Origin: Gnetum montanum
Taxonomy: Eukaryota; Streptophyta; Gnetopsida; Gnetales; Gnetaceae
DNA: 64,000 bases
NCBI GenBank assembly: GCA_015680685.1
Contig: MNCI01007621.1
Span: 30,839-94,838 of the forward strand
Direction of reading: 5' to 3'
Position numbers and translations under genes: made by a program. The notes under the pieces were generated by a model. That model did not search any database. It saw nothing but the letters and a program-made list of their open reading frames with translations, and was not told the origin of the DNA. Positions 24,276 to 35,700 of the stretch are shown piece by piece (position 1 is the first letter of the stretch; every line of letters starts with the position of its first letter).

Positions 24276-24847
24276 TGTGAGAGATGTCCTAGGGTGGTGG
24301 TTCTCCTAGGCTCTCCCCATGGTTTGGGGACCATGGAACACTTTGAGGCACCCTTGGGTGACTCTTAAGTGTTAGAAAACCCACCCCGACTTGGTGGTAC
24401 CAAGCTAGCAATAGAATGCCCTCCTATTGTAACTCTCTCTTAAGCCATCTTCATTCTACCCTCACCATGAAGAACTACATGCCCCTAATTCTATGGTGGT
24501 CGTAGATATGTAGGCAACCAACCAAGACTAGATAGTTTTGGTGTGGTGCTAGGCCACACCTTGTACCAAATCATGAGGGATCTGGGGGTGAGGCACCTTC
24601 CCTTGTAGATGCATCGTTTTCCCTCCCATCGATGTTGTCTGCAGGGTTGCTTGGTCCTTGTTTGGAGTTGGTTATCCTCTGTGAGGTGCATTCCATACAT
24701 ACATATCAAGAAGCTAGGTTGCTTCTTGCACTCACTCTTGAGTTGCTTGCTTTTTTGAGGCGTATTCCCTAGGTCTTCCTCCCCAGATCCATTGGATCTT
24801 AGTGAATTCCTTGGGGTGCCAGACAACGTAGGGGCAACATTGTTACA
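24276..24847 (+). repeat. TRIM LTR 2 (middle)
   Basis: 572 bp, TGTGAGAGATGTCC to GTTACA; preceded by the purine tract GTAGGGGAGGAT and followed by the mutated primer-binding site. It acts as the 3' LTR of unit 1 and the 5' LTR of unit 2. Confidence 0.92.
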
Positions 24848-25446
24848 GATGGTATTCGAGTGTTTTAAAATCATGTTGCAATATGCATGTGCTTTGTAGT
24901 CGTGTTACTCCATTGAGGTTGTTTGATTAACGGCCCCTTCAGATTTATACCTAGGTTTGCCTCTCTGTGCTAGATGAGCACTAACAAAGGATGGTGATCT
25001 GTCCTAGACCCTATAAATATTGGGCTAGCAGATGGCATGAAATGGTATCCTTGATCATGCTGGATATTGATGGCCCAGGAGTGGCCAATGCATTGAGGTC
25101 CCACTTTGGTAGATGGGGAGATACTCAATTGGCATGTTTCATTATTCAATTGTTACGTTTGTGTTCCAAATTTTTTTTTAATGGTAGTTGTGCAATGGAT
25201 TCAATGCGACGGTTAATCAGAGTTGGGAAGTCTTTGGGCTTCCTCCAAGAGCCCTTTGCATTTCATTTAGGGCATTGGATGGAAGGACGTATCAGGTGTT
25301 GGGGTTGGTATCTTCCTTCAAGCCTAGTGTTAGAGGAGTTGACCGATCCCTGGAGTTGACAGAGTTCCAAACCCATACTAAAGTGTACTCTTGAATCTAT
25401 CCTAGGCTCTGCTCTAAGGACATCGCTTCTTTGTGTAGGGGAGGAT

Positions 25447-26031
25447 TGTGAGAGATGTCCCAGGGTGGTGGTTCTCCTAGGCTCTCCCCATCGTTCAAGG
25501 GCCATGGAACACTTTGAGGTGTCCTTGGGTGACTCTTAAGTGTTGGAAAACCCACCCCAGCTTGGTGGTACCAAGCTAGCAATAGGACACCCTCCTATTG
25601 TAACTCTCTCTTAAGTCCTCTTCATTCTACCCTCACCATGGAGAACTACATGGCCCTGATTCTATGGTGGTCATAGATATGTAGGCAACCAAGACTAGAT
25701 AGTTTTGGTACGGTGTTAGGCCACACCTTGTACCAAATCTTGAGGGATCTTGGGGGTGAGGCACCTTCCCTTGTAGGTGCATCTTTTCCCCTCCCACCGA
25801 TGTTGTCTACAAGGTTGCTCGTGTGCTTATTTTCTTGGTCCTTGTTTGGAGTTGGTTATCCTCCATGAGGTGCATTCCATACATACATATTAAGAAGCTA
25901 GGTTGCTGCTTGCACTCACTCTCGAGTTGCTTACTTGCTTGAGGCGTATTCCCTAGGTCTTCTACCCTAGATCCATTGGATCTTAGTGAATTCCTTGGGG
26001 TGCTAAACAATGTAGGGGCAACGTTGTTACA
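25447..26031 (+). repeat. TRIM LTR 3
   Basis: 585 bp, TGTGAGAGATGTCCC to GTTGTTACA, preceded by GTAGGGGAGGAT and followed by the TAAGA target duplication. Confidence 0.92.
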
Positions 26032-28290
26032 TAAGAAGTTTAGTAAAATTTACTAAAAAGTGAATTTTATCAAATTAGAATTTAGTGAGTGATAGAAGGA
26101 AAACAACATTCAAGACTTTGAACGATTTATTTGAATCAATTGTAATGTCATTTGGGTTGACAAATGTCCCTGTCACATTCATGAGGTTGATGCATGAAGT
26201 TCCTAAGAAGTTGATTAGGAAAATTTACATTGTTTTTTTTTATGAAATCCTTGTTTACATCTCTGAGGATGAGTGTGTTTGCAGTTTGAAGCTTCTATGT
26301 TAAAAATTAGAGGAAGAACTACTGATCAACACAAAGAAGTGAAATTTCTTGCAAACGAATATCACATACTTGGAACATGTGATGAATATCAAAAAGTGTT
26401 GAAGACATATGTTCTATTCTTAGCTTGGCAAGCTCCTATAGAAGCTTCATTAGGAACTTTAATGTCATTTCATAGCCTATATTTACTCTCTTGAAGAAGA
26501 ATTAGACCTTTAGATGAGATAATAAAATGAAAGAAATTTTTTACTTGATGAAGAAGAAGATTGCAAATAAACTTATACTTGCAATTTCAAATCTTGGGAA
26601 ACTCTTTCACACAAATATGGATGCTAGTAGGCTAGTAACTGGAGGGGTTTTATCTTAGAATGAAAGATCTATTGCATTCTTTTCAGAGAAGGTCAATGAA
26701 TCAAGGTAGAAGTACTACATTTTGAGGAGTTATATGATATCCTTTAATTCATTAAGCATTGAAGACACTATCTTTTACCCAAAGAATTTTGTTGATAATT
26801 GATCATAAAGCACTTCAATTCCTTAATTCCCAAAAGAAGATAAGTGTCAATTACATATAGTATGTGGCATAATTATAAGAGTTCAATTTTGTTTTAAAGC
26901 ATAAAAATTAGGAAGAGCAATAGAGTAGTTGATGAATTATTAAGAGTTTTTATTGTGAATTTCATTCTACCACAAGTTAAAGGTATGAATGATTTTATTC
27001 ATTTGTATAATGATGATGTTGATTTTAAGCATGTTTGTAAGGATTCAAATGAACCTTTAATTGGGAGAGCTAATTAGTGAAGGAATTCACATCCAAAGTT
27101 GTATAATTTTCAAGAATGATAAAGTGTGTATTCTGAAATGTCATATTAGGATCAAGATCATCTTAAAAAAGCATTGTGAAGGGTTGGCAAGACACATGAG
27201 GAGAGAAAAGACTCTATAGCTTGTGAAGAGAAGCTACTTTTAGCCAAGTATGTCTATCCAAATCTCTAAATTTATGAAGGAACACTTGACATGTAAGAAA
27301 TTCAATTGGGAAAAGGGTGTAGATGGTCATTATTTATCATTACGTATTCCTAAATCACCATGGAAGAGTTTGTCAATATATCTTATTGGGGAAATTTCAA
27401 AAATAAGGATTGGAAATGATTAAAATTTTGTTTTGGTAGATAGATTTAGCAATATGGCACATTTTATTTCTTTAGAGAAGGTAAGTGATGTTTCCTATAT
27501 TGCTAATTTGTGTTTCCAACATGTTGTTCATTTGCATAGCATTCCATTATCAACTGTGAGTGATAGGAATTCAAAATTTGCTAGACATTTTTGGAGAGCT
27601 TTGTGGAGGATTTTGGTGACCAAATTAAGTTTTTCAAGTGCTTATCATCATTAATTTGATAGGAAAACTAAGGTAGTGAATATATCTTAGTTAAAAATCT
27701 TAAGATGTTTGTATGATGATTAAGCAAATAGGTGGAAGAATTGGTTATCTCAAGCTAAATTCTATTATAATAATTCATTTCATTCCAACATCAAGAAGAT
27801 TCCTTATAAGGAAAATTATATATTTAGTCATAGAATGTTAGATGATGTAAAGAATTTTGATATGAAAGCAAAATTGAGTGTTGAATTTGTGTAAGAAATG
27901 AAAGAATGATCAAGAATTGGTTGATCAAATAGGCTGAAGAGGTGCCCCAAAAGAAGAATGAGAGTAAGAGGAAGTCCAAATTTAAGATTGGTGATATTAT
28001 TTGGATTTATTTACAAAAGAAGAAATTAAGGGAAATTAATTTCTCTAAACAAAAACAAAGAAGATGAGGTCTTTCAAAATCAAGGAAAAAATTAATAATA
28101 ATGCCTTTAAGATTCTAATGCTTAATGACGTTGACATAGCTTTTGTATTTAATGTTGCAAATTTAACCTATTATCATGAACTTAATGATGATCAAAGCTT
28201 GAAGAGTATCAAGGAGGATTTTAATGCTATTATTTTTTTTTCCTAAGCCCAAAAGGAAGTAATGTAATTATCTTGAAAGGAGGGAGGCTT
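26032..28290 (+). pseudogene. Gypsy-2: RT end, RNase H, integrase, C-terminal tail
   Basis: Continuation of the Ty3/gypsy pol after the TRIM. RT: TFKTLNDLFESIVMSFGLTN (about 26106-26166), with the catalytic YxDD box decayed to FFYEIL near 26240. RNase H: FHTNMDASRLVTGGVLS (about 26608-26658), then FFSEKVNES and a degraded HYLLPKEF. Integrase: LVDRFSNMAHFISLEKVSD (about 27430-27490) and FSSAYHH (about 27634-27654). Tail: FKILMLNDVD...FNVANLTYYH (about 28090-28180), typical of the end of gypsy Pol. A purine tract, AAAGGAGGGAGG, at 28276-28287 may be the polypurine tract. There are many stops. The order RT-RNase H-integrase is diagnostic of gypsy. Confidence 0.9.
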
Positions 28291-28531
28291 CAAGTACCTA
28301 GGACATAAAGAGGTATAAAACTATATAAGCACATAAACACTTAGAAACTTAATAACTTAGAATTCACTTGAAAGTCCACGCTTGCATATTAACATTCACT
28401 TAGGCCTCATTACAACATAACTTAACAATTCAACATAAAATCAATATTTATGGCTCCAATTACAAATCCATTGACTAGCCAAATATAACATGAATTACAA
28501 ATCCATTGACTAGCCAAATCAAGACAAACTG
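28291..28531. repeat. AT-rich spacer with 35-bp tandem duplication
   Basis: May be the start of the Gypsy-2 3' LTR, since it follows a polypurine-like tract. It includes a 35-bp unit (ATTACAAATCCATTGACTAG...) repeated at 28459 and 28494, directly before the broken end of family N copy C. Confidence 0.6.
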
Positions 28532-28553
28532 TTGGATAAACCTTGCAGTGCAT

Positions 28554-29363
28554 AAGTCCCAAGGGTTCTACTAGTTTCATACCTTAGCCCATCTACGAGG
28601 TGGCATAGTTGATCCCATTGTGTGTAACCATGGCTCGAGCAACGATGTAACAATGCATAGTAGCGGCCCATGGCAGCATCCAAGGGTTCGGGATTACCCT
28701 GCTTCCATCCTTGGATCTTTTTACGCAAATTAGACACTCTGGAGTACGTTTGGTATTTATTGTTGAACAATTCTAACATCGTACTCCATCTCCTAATGGT
28801 TTCCAATTCTAAGGACCGGTACCAACTCTCTACTTCCTTTATGAGTGTCCTAAGAAATAATGTTAATTTTTGCCACTCATTCTCAATGTTTTGCAAGCCA
28901 CAGGCATCATGGAATGCCTGTAAATGATTTTGCAGATCAACATTATATCCCCCCTCAAACCGTGGGATATTGTTCATGTCAAGTCTTTTGATCCGACTAT
29001 CTTTTTGATGCCTTGTGGGTATTCTCACTACCTCCGTGATATCTAGCATACTTTGGGTGGCAAGTAGGGATTCATCATGATCATCTCTTTCATGACGTCT
29101 ATGATGTCTACGTTGCTCCCTACTTTCCCTTCGTTCATGCCCTTGTCCTCGCTCTTGACTCTCTCCTCAAGGTCTCTCCAACGCATTTTTTCGTCCTAAT
29201 GGAGGATAAAAGTAAAGTCAGGTATATACTCATTGGGATGGGTATATACCACTCGGTATTGTTGAGGAACTAGCGAATTTTGGTTATGTATTTTAGACTG
29301 CCGACTGTTTCTTGTATGATCCCTAGGTGGTGAATTGCTCTTATGAGAAGAAGAAGAAGACAT
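28554..29363 (-). pseudogene. Family N gag remnant (copy C)
   Basis: Starts at ATG 29363 (MSSSSSHKSNSPPRD), homologous to copy B from its ATG at 13981. A long open stretch (29049-28519) gives the best view of the Gag core in the family: MLDITEVVRIPTRHQKDSRI, then FEGGYNVDLQNHLQAF, then LELFNNKYQTYSRVSNL, then PLDAAMGRYYALLHRC. The N-terminal Arg/Ser-rich part is shorter than in copy B, by an internal deletion near 29165-29190. After LVDGLR the frame runs into unrelated sequence at about 28590. It lies antiparallel to Gypsy-2. Confidence 0.87.
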
Positions 29364-29489
29364 TGTATCTTATTTGGTGTGCAAATTAACCGTTATATAA
29401 TTTTTTTTGTTTAATTAACCCTAAGGTTCATTTAAGCTCCCAACGATGTGGATAATTTCCTATGTTCTACTTAGTGCACAAACACTTAA

Positions 29490-29507
29490 TCCCCGGCAAC
29501 GGTGCCA
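29490..29507 (-). promoter_or_regulatory. Family N primer-binding site (tRNA-Asp), copy C
   Basis: TGGCACCGTTGCCGGGGA on the minus strand, one base after the LTR. It has a single mismatch to the complement of the plant tRNA-Asp 3' end and is better preserved than in copy B. Confidence 0.9.
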
Positions 29508-29508
29508 A

Positions 29509-30294
29509 TGATGAGTGGCGAGGTACCCCTACACTCAACCATACAAATACGAGCATTACACGTGCAATCCGGTCGAACTCCGCAGACTAAGTGCCTACAC
29601 GCCTTATGGAACACTTAAGGTTAATCATTCGTTGTCTTCCCAGACTTACTTGTATTTGTCACGGTGTATGGTTAAGTAAGTCTAAGGTATATGATTTTTA
29701 TATCTTTTCTGTTTTATCTCCTATGCTAACGAGGCGAAGGGTGAAGAGACTAATTGACTAACTTTAACTAACTAACTAAGCCTTAANNNNNNNNNNNNNN
29801 NNNNNNNNNNNNNNNNNNNNNNNNNNNNNNNNNNNNNNNNNNNNNNNNNNNNNNNNNNNNNNNNNNNNNNNNNNNNNNNNNNNNNNNNNNNNNNNNNNNN
29901 NNNNNNNNNNNNNNNNNNNNNNNNNNNNNNNNNNNNNNNNNNNNNNNNNNNNNNNNNNNNNNNNNNNNNNNNNNNNNNNNNNNNNNNNNNNNNNNNNNNN
30001 NNNNNNNNNNNNNNNNNNNNNNNNNNNNNNNNNNNNNNNNNNNNNNNNNNNNNNNNNNNNNNNNNNNNNNNNNNNNNNNNNNNNNNNNNNNNNNNNNNNN
30101 NNNNNNNNNNNNNNNNNNNNNNNNNNNNNNNNNNNNNNNNNNNNNNNNNNNNNNNNNNNNNNNNNNNNNNNNNNNNNNNNNNNNNNNNNNNNNNNNNNNN
30201 NNNNNNNNNNNNNNNNNNNNNNNNNNNNNNNNNNNNNGCGCCCTGTGATATCGCGTACGGGATATCGTGGCCCATGCAATATTGCATCCCATCA
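29509..30294 (-). repeat. Family N 5' LTR (copy C), with gap
   Basis: Both LTR ends are present (TGATGGGATGC and CACTCATCA on the minus strand). The middle is replaced by N at 29787-30237, so the TATA region is not visible. GATATCGCG-type palindromes are visible at 30245-30270. Confidence 0.88.
29787..30237. other. Assembly gap (451 N)
   Basis: Run of N inside the copy C LTR. The flanks are two parts of the same LTR, so the missing bases are expected to be LTR sequence. Confidence 0.99.
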
Positions 30295-30879
30295 TCAATT
30301 ATAGCTAGTATAAATCCTAGAACTATCATATTATGTCAATATATATTCTTATGCTAATATACCATAGTATAAGAAAATAATTAACAACCTAAGATCCTAG
30401 ATTTGAAACACTAGAATGTCACATTATGATGTTATTGATATTGTGTAGGTCCATGAAACCCAATTGGATAAGTGGGATATTCTTACTACCCCCAAACCAT
30501 TATTCACATGAATTTACCTTTTAAGAATGCAAGAGCTATTGTAGGAACACCTCCCTTTCCTCTAACGTAATCCCTAAATTTTTCAGGCTTTATAAATCCT
30601 AGGATTTTATCTTTAGAATTTATCTTTAATCCAAGGTCAAAATTATATTTTTTTAAAGTTTGTATTGGCAGCTAGAAGGTAAGTGTGACTTACAACTAGC
30701 AGTTGCAAGCTTTTGTAACTCGCAATGAATTACAATGAGTCAAAAATTACCTTTTAAAGAAGTTGTGGGGTTGGAGAAGTAGTTGCAAGATTGCTACGAC
30801 TCAAGGATGATCGTAATCAATCTAGGATGAAGTTGTTTAGGGTAGCGATTGTGAATGTGCTTTATTTTGATTACACATA

Positions 30880-31480
30880 TACTTTATTTCTAATTTGTAG
30901 ATTTACCTATGATTTTATAATTATAATGGACTTAAGTGGTGTTAACCATGCACTTGTGATTTGTATGCTTTGATATTAAGTTGTAAATTTATCTATGATA
31001 TGATGAAGATCAAAGAAGATATAGGAAAAAATAATTGAAGAAGATATGAAGAAGTTGCAAATAAAAAAAAGATCTAGCTCTTCATACAGGTAAATATTGA
31101 AAAAAAAATCATGTTGCCAACCCCATTTTGTCGGGACAAGACTAAGAAGATGATGACGATCTATGATCTCATGATGGTGATGGATTTGAGTGTTGTTGAT
31201 ATGCTCAAGTTTATGATTTATGTGATTTGATGCTAATTTATGGATTTGTCTATAATTTAATTATAGTGATAGAATTATGTGTTGTTGATGTGCTTGTACT
31301 GATGGGTTTAAGCACTATTGAGATGTTTTTGTTGATATATTTAAGTATTATTGATGTGCTTTTAACAATAGATTTAAGTTTTGTTAATGAGGCTAATGAT
31401 TTGTATGATTTGATGCTAAATTGTAGATTTATCAATGATTACACAAGTGTGATGTATTTGAGTATTGTTAATATGTTGAT
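30880..31480. repeat. Degenerate T-rich tandem repeat
   Basis: Diverged units of about 80-110 bp built from GATTTATGATTTGATGCTAA, GTAGATTTATC.ATGAT and TTTGAGTGTTGTTGATGTGCT-like blocks, recurring four or more times. Open frames rich in L, I, V and Y across it are by-products. Confidence 0.6.
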
Positions 31481-32500
31481 GATCTATATACTAAATAATA
31501 CCTCTTTTATGCATTATTTAAATAATGTATTGGTGATTAGTTGAATGACCTATGATGCTTCAAGGCAATTAAGTCTAAGTTATATTGATAATATCACTCA
31601 ACTAAAATCATAGAAAATATTAAAATATAGATGCTAATTATGTATGCATTATGTTGATCTGTACTACTATGGATACATGAACTAAGTATGTAGTGGTTGT
31701 TAATTTAGCATCTATTAATGAAATAAACAAGAGAAATGTTGAGAAGATATGAAGCTAGAATGTTACAATGTTTGTGAGATTTCTACTCTATTTTGATTAT
31801 TCATGTGTTGCATGACCTATGTGGATTAAATGACTTCTTAGACTAATTAAAATGTTCCTCTGTAAACTCTTTGTATGTGTGTGTGTCACATACATGCTTG
31901 TTTTATGTTTATGTAAGTTGCTACTATACAAATACTAAGTATTGAGCAATTTTATTTGGAAAGAATGAAAAAGGTAATAACATGTATGTTGCATTGCTAT
32001 TTTATGATTTTGTAGTATGTAAAGGAAAACAAAAGGAAGAGGAACCTAACTCATAAATTAGGGATAAAATTAATTAAATAAAAAATAAAATGTTCTTTAT
32101 TCATTGACGTAGAAAGGTCTCATGATAATCTTTCAATTCTCATAAGATAATACAACACTAGTTGTAACACTTAATGCTTGAAGAAGAACGTATTTCCTTG
32201 GTTTGAGATTTTGATTTTATGCTTTCCTCTTACTCATGGAACTCTCATCTATTATATAATATTTTTTTATTTTATGAGAGAATTCTAGTGGAATAAAGGC
32301 TAGAGCATGTTTTGCTTTGTTAAAGTAACAAAAAGAGAAACTAGAAGTGTATATTTTAACATCTTAAAGAAATTGTACCAAAGTCATCTTAGTTAATAGG
32401 GATAGATATTCTTATTATTTTTTTTAAAGGATGGATTTAGGAAAGTTTGAATCTAAGACATGATTTTGGATTTGTTTTTTAAAAATGAAATAGCAAAAAA

Positions 32501-32720
32501 AGTAACTTCCATAATGGTTCAGTTACATAAAAGAAACAAAAACAAAAACTAGAAACTAAGTAAATAAAAATAATTATGTAGAGGAAGAAAAGAGGAAGAA
32601 GAGGAATAGAGTTAACTTCCATAAAGGTTTAGTTACATAAAAGAAACTGAAACAAAAACAAGAAACTAAGTAAATAAACATAATTAGGTAGAGGAAGAAA
32701 AGAAGAAGAAGAGGAAGGGA
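32501..32720. repeat. Tandem duplication, 110-bp unit
   Basis: Two adjacent units starting at AGTAACTTCC (32501) and GTTAACTTCC (32611), about 90% alike by eye, each ending in a GAGGAAGAAAAGA purine stretch. Only two units are visible. Confidence 0.85.
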
Positions 32721-35700
32721 GTTGTGGTTCAAAATGAACACCCTAGAGGAAGGGGAATAGTGTATTTTTGAAACTTTAAAACTAAATATCTATTCCATCA
32801 TGAAATCAATCTATTAAACTTGCAAATCACATATCTAAAATGAGAGTAAAAAAATCTAATCTAGAAGTAAGCGAAATGCAAGAAATAAAAAACAAGAAAG
32901 TGCACACCAAAATTTTATAGTGGTTTGGCTTGGGCCTAGTCTACTTTCTAAGGGCTATTCAAATCTCAACTTCCCCTAGGTTCCCTTTAAGCTCTTTAAC
33001 TCCTTGAAGAACAATGCTAATTTCCAGGGTTTCAATCTCCCTCTTATACAACTAGGATTTTTAGGTAAAAATCCTTAAACTAGTTCACAAATTTCAAATA
33101 AAAATTGAATGATGCATACAATGATCTCTACTAGATTAGATTAAATCCAACAAGAGTAAATAAATGAGTACAATATAATGCAAATGATATTGAATTTTTA
33201 GGATAAAGTTCATCAAAATGGAAAAAACATTTTGGTACACTTTTCTTCTTGTTGTTCTCATTCTTCTTATATAATATTTGTCACTACTCTTACTTGAAAT
33301 ACTCATCTTAGATGAACAATCTATTTCCACCTTAGCTTTAATGTCCATATTTACCATGATAGACCTAGAAGAAATGCTCTAACTTGATGATAATAAATGG
33401 TAATGGAAAAATCTAGCAATTCATATATCCTCCAATGATCATATACTTTTGTGTATTAGGGATTTCTAGGATTGATCCATGCCTAGGAAAGACCCATCTG
33501 AATCTAGCAAGAATTTCTAATTTCTTGGATGGGATGACTTGTTTGTAAGAGGGCAACCCATCTCAGACAAGATGTTCATAGAGGGGATGACCCATGGCTT
33601 CAACACGATGCTAAATGTCAAATTTCATCTTCCTATTAAGGGGATGCCTTGTACCCTAGGGGTGACTTGTCACTTAAAAATTTTTATTTTAGAGGAAAAC
33701 CCATGACTTGGGGGTGCTCCCACCTACTAAACCCCAAGAACTGCAAATTTGAACTAACACTAAGGGGGTGCCCCATCCCTTGGGGTGACCCATTAGCAAT
33801 CCTATAAATCCTCAAAATGTAACTTTAATATGCAAAATCAATCTTACATGACAACAATTAATGGAAAGCACAAGTTAATATTCTTCTTAGCCTAAAGCTT
33901 CAAAATTAATCATCTTCAAAATCTAGAGTTCAACAAGAGTGAGGGAGAGAAAAGGAGAAAAGAGACTTACAACAGCACTAGGAGTACATCTTCAAAAGTA
34001 CATAAGTAAATTAAAATAACAACAACAAAGAATGTAAAAGATTACAAGAGTGCAATAATGAAAAAGAAGAAACAATACTTGATGGATAGTAAAAAGGGGT
34101 CATTCAAAGAAGTTTTGAAGATTGAACAAGATGGGTACATAGTTTCTCCCTTGTTTTACTTATGGCTAAAATATTATTTTATTTTCAATTTCTTTTACCA
34201 TCTTAAATGCTTCCTAAGTTTGATTTTTATTTCTCAAATTTTTGGATTTTTGAATCTTTTTTTTTTCTTGATCTCTCTGCTCATCATTGCACTCTCAAGC
34301 CCAAATGACTTGGATGAGAATTGTTTCTAAATGAACTTGCGAACACCTATAAAGCTTTAGGGCAAATTGGCATAAAGATTTGTCAACAAGGGCCAAGGAT
34401 CTCTAATATGAGGGTTAGTCTTATCAATAAAAAGTGAGAGCATCCTAGGTCCATCTTAATTTTGAAAATCTTGAAAGTAAATTATTATTGTTAACATTCT
34501 AATGATTTCTTAGGTTTAGCCTTAATTTTATTTTCATGGAACTGATCTTAGATTTTTTAATAATTTACAAACTTGTAGAATTCTTAAACTCATACTAAGA
34601 TCTTCTTAGTGCTAATCTATGTATATTTTTACAATTTATTAAGAAGAGATGTTAGTAAATAAAAATATAATTTAAATATTTTCTTCTAGTTATAGATTTT
34701 TAGGTTGTGATTTTGCTGAATTATTGGTTGTAGATTCTTGAAAATCAAATGAATACAATTAGAGAATTTCTCATATCTTTTCTATTAGAATGGAATAGCT
34801 AATGTGTTGTACAAAATGCCTAATAAGAATACTTTAACTTTCCTTATGAATAAATGTATAGCAAATTATTATATCAGTGATGATTATGCCTTCCTTTAGC
34901 TTGGTATGGTTACAAATGAATATTATGTCATTGATTATGATAGAGGGAATAGATTAAAATACTTCTCAACTACTATACCTATATTTCAAATTGCACTATG
35001 TTTTCCTATAGCTCACTTTCCATACGAATAATTATATTTTTCTATGTAAATTTAAAACCATTAAGGTGAATTGGATTAGTTTAGTTACTTATAGATAAAC
35101 TAGAAGGCTATAAATATGATTCCAAGTTTAGTTGCTTTAACATTTGTATTGCACCATGGCTACATATTGTACATAGAAAGATGTCATTTGTCATATTAGC
35201 ATTCTCTTCTTGCTAAATCCTTGGGTTATTATTTCTATCATATAATTTTCCTTTTTGCTAAATCCTTAGACTATTGTTTCTATCATATAGCTTTCTATGT
35301 TATGCTTTAGTCTTTTATGATGAACTAACTATTATTTGTGCTAGTATAAATTCAAGGTTGGGTTTTAATTGATTGATTAACATTTAGAAAAAAATTCATC
35401 CATGCATTTTTCAACCAGCATTTTGGGGGCTTTGGATGTTAGCTCTTTCTCCTTAACAATGAGGTGCTACATACTAGAAGTCACATGTACTGTGCATGGA
35501 GTTTTCTCTTAAGTTCAACCAAAATGTCTCACTATGAGGCAATGTGACTCACAAGGATATCATATTGGTAAAATGGAGTTTTTGGTTCATTGGGATTGTG
35601 ACTCATAGGCTCCTTATATAGAAAATTTTGAGTTCAAGAATTTTTACCTTCAATGGAAACTCAACTTGGATTGCAGCCCAACACTAATTAGAGGTCTCTA

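Larger units (their letters stand above)
23129..26031 (+). mobile_element. Tandem TRIM: LTR-internal-LTR-internal-LTR
   Basis: A 2903-bp miniature LTR retrotransposon with three LTRs and two internal segments: LTR 23129-23675, internal 23676-24275, LTR 24276-24847, internal 24848-25446, LTR 25447-26031. Each internal segment starts with a tRNA-Met primer-binding site and ends with a purine-rich tract (GTAGGGGAGGAT). No coding domain fits in 600 bp, so mobilisation must depend on another element's enzymes. One TAAGA duplication flanks the whole array, so it either inserted as one piece or grew by recombination after insertion. Open frames here are shared between both internal units but match no family I know. 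Confidence 0.93.
28532..30294 (-). mobile_element. Family N element copy C, truncated
   Basis: Minus-strand fragment of family N: 5' LTR 29509-30294 (with an N run), primer-binding site 29490-29507, gag 28554-29363. It ends inside gag, without protease, non-coding region or 3' LTR. The break lies beside a 22-base piece of family N LTR in the wrong orientation (28532-28553) and a 35-bp duplication, which suggests a rearrangement rather than simple decay. Confidence 0.88.

Noticed and set aside
23819-25394. Possible protein in the TRIM internal units (SRWHEMV-containing frames)
   Set aside because: Both internal units share sequence because they are copies of one element. The frames are broken differently in each, and the size (600 bp) and the primer-site/purine-tract layout fit a non-coding TRIM.
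29772-30329. Long open frames across the N run
   Set aside because: They consist almost entirely of unknown residues; the flanks are LTR, not coding.
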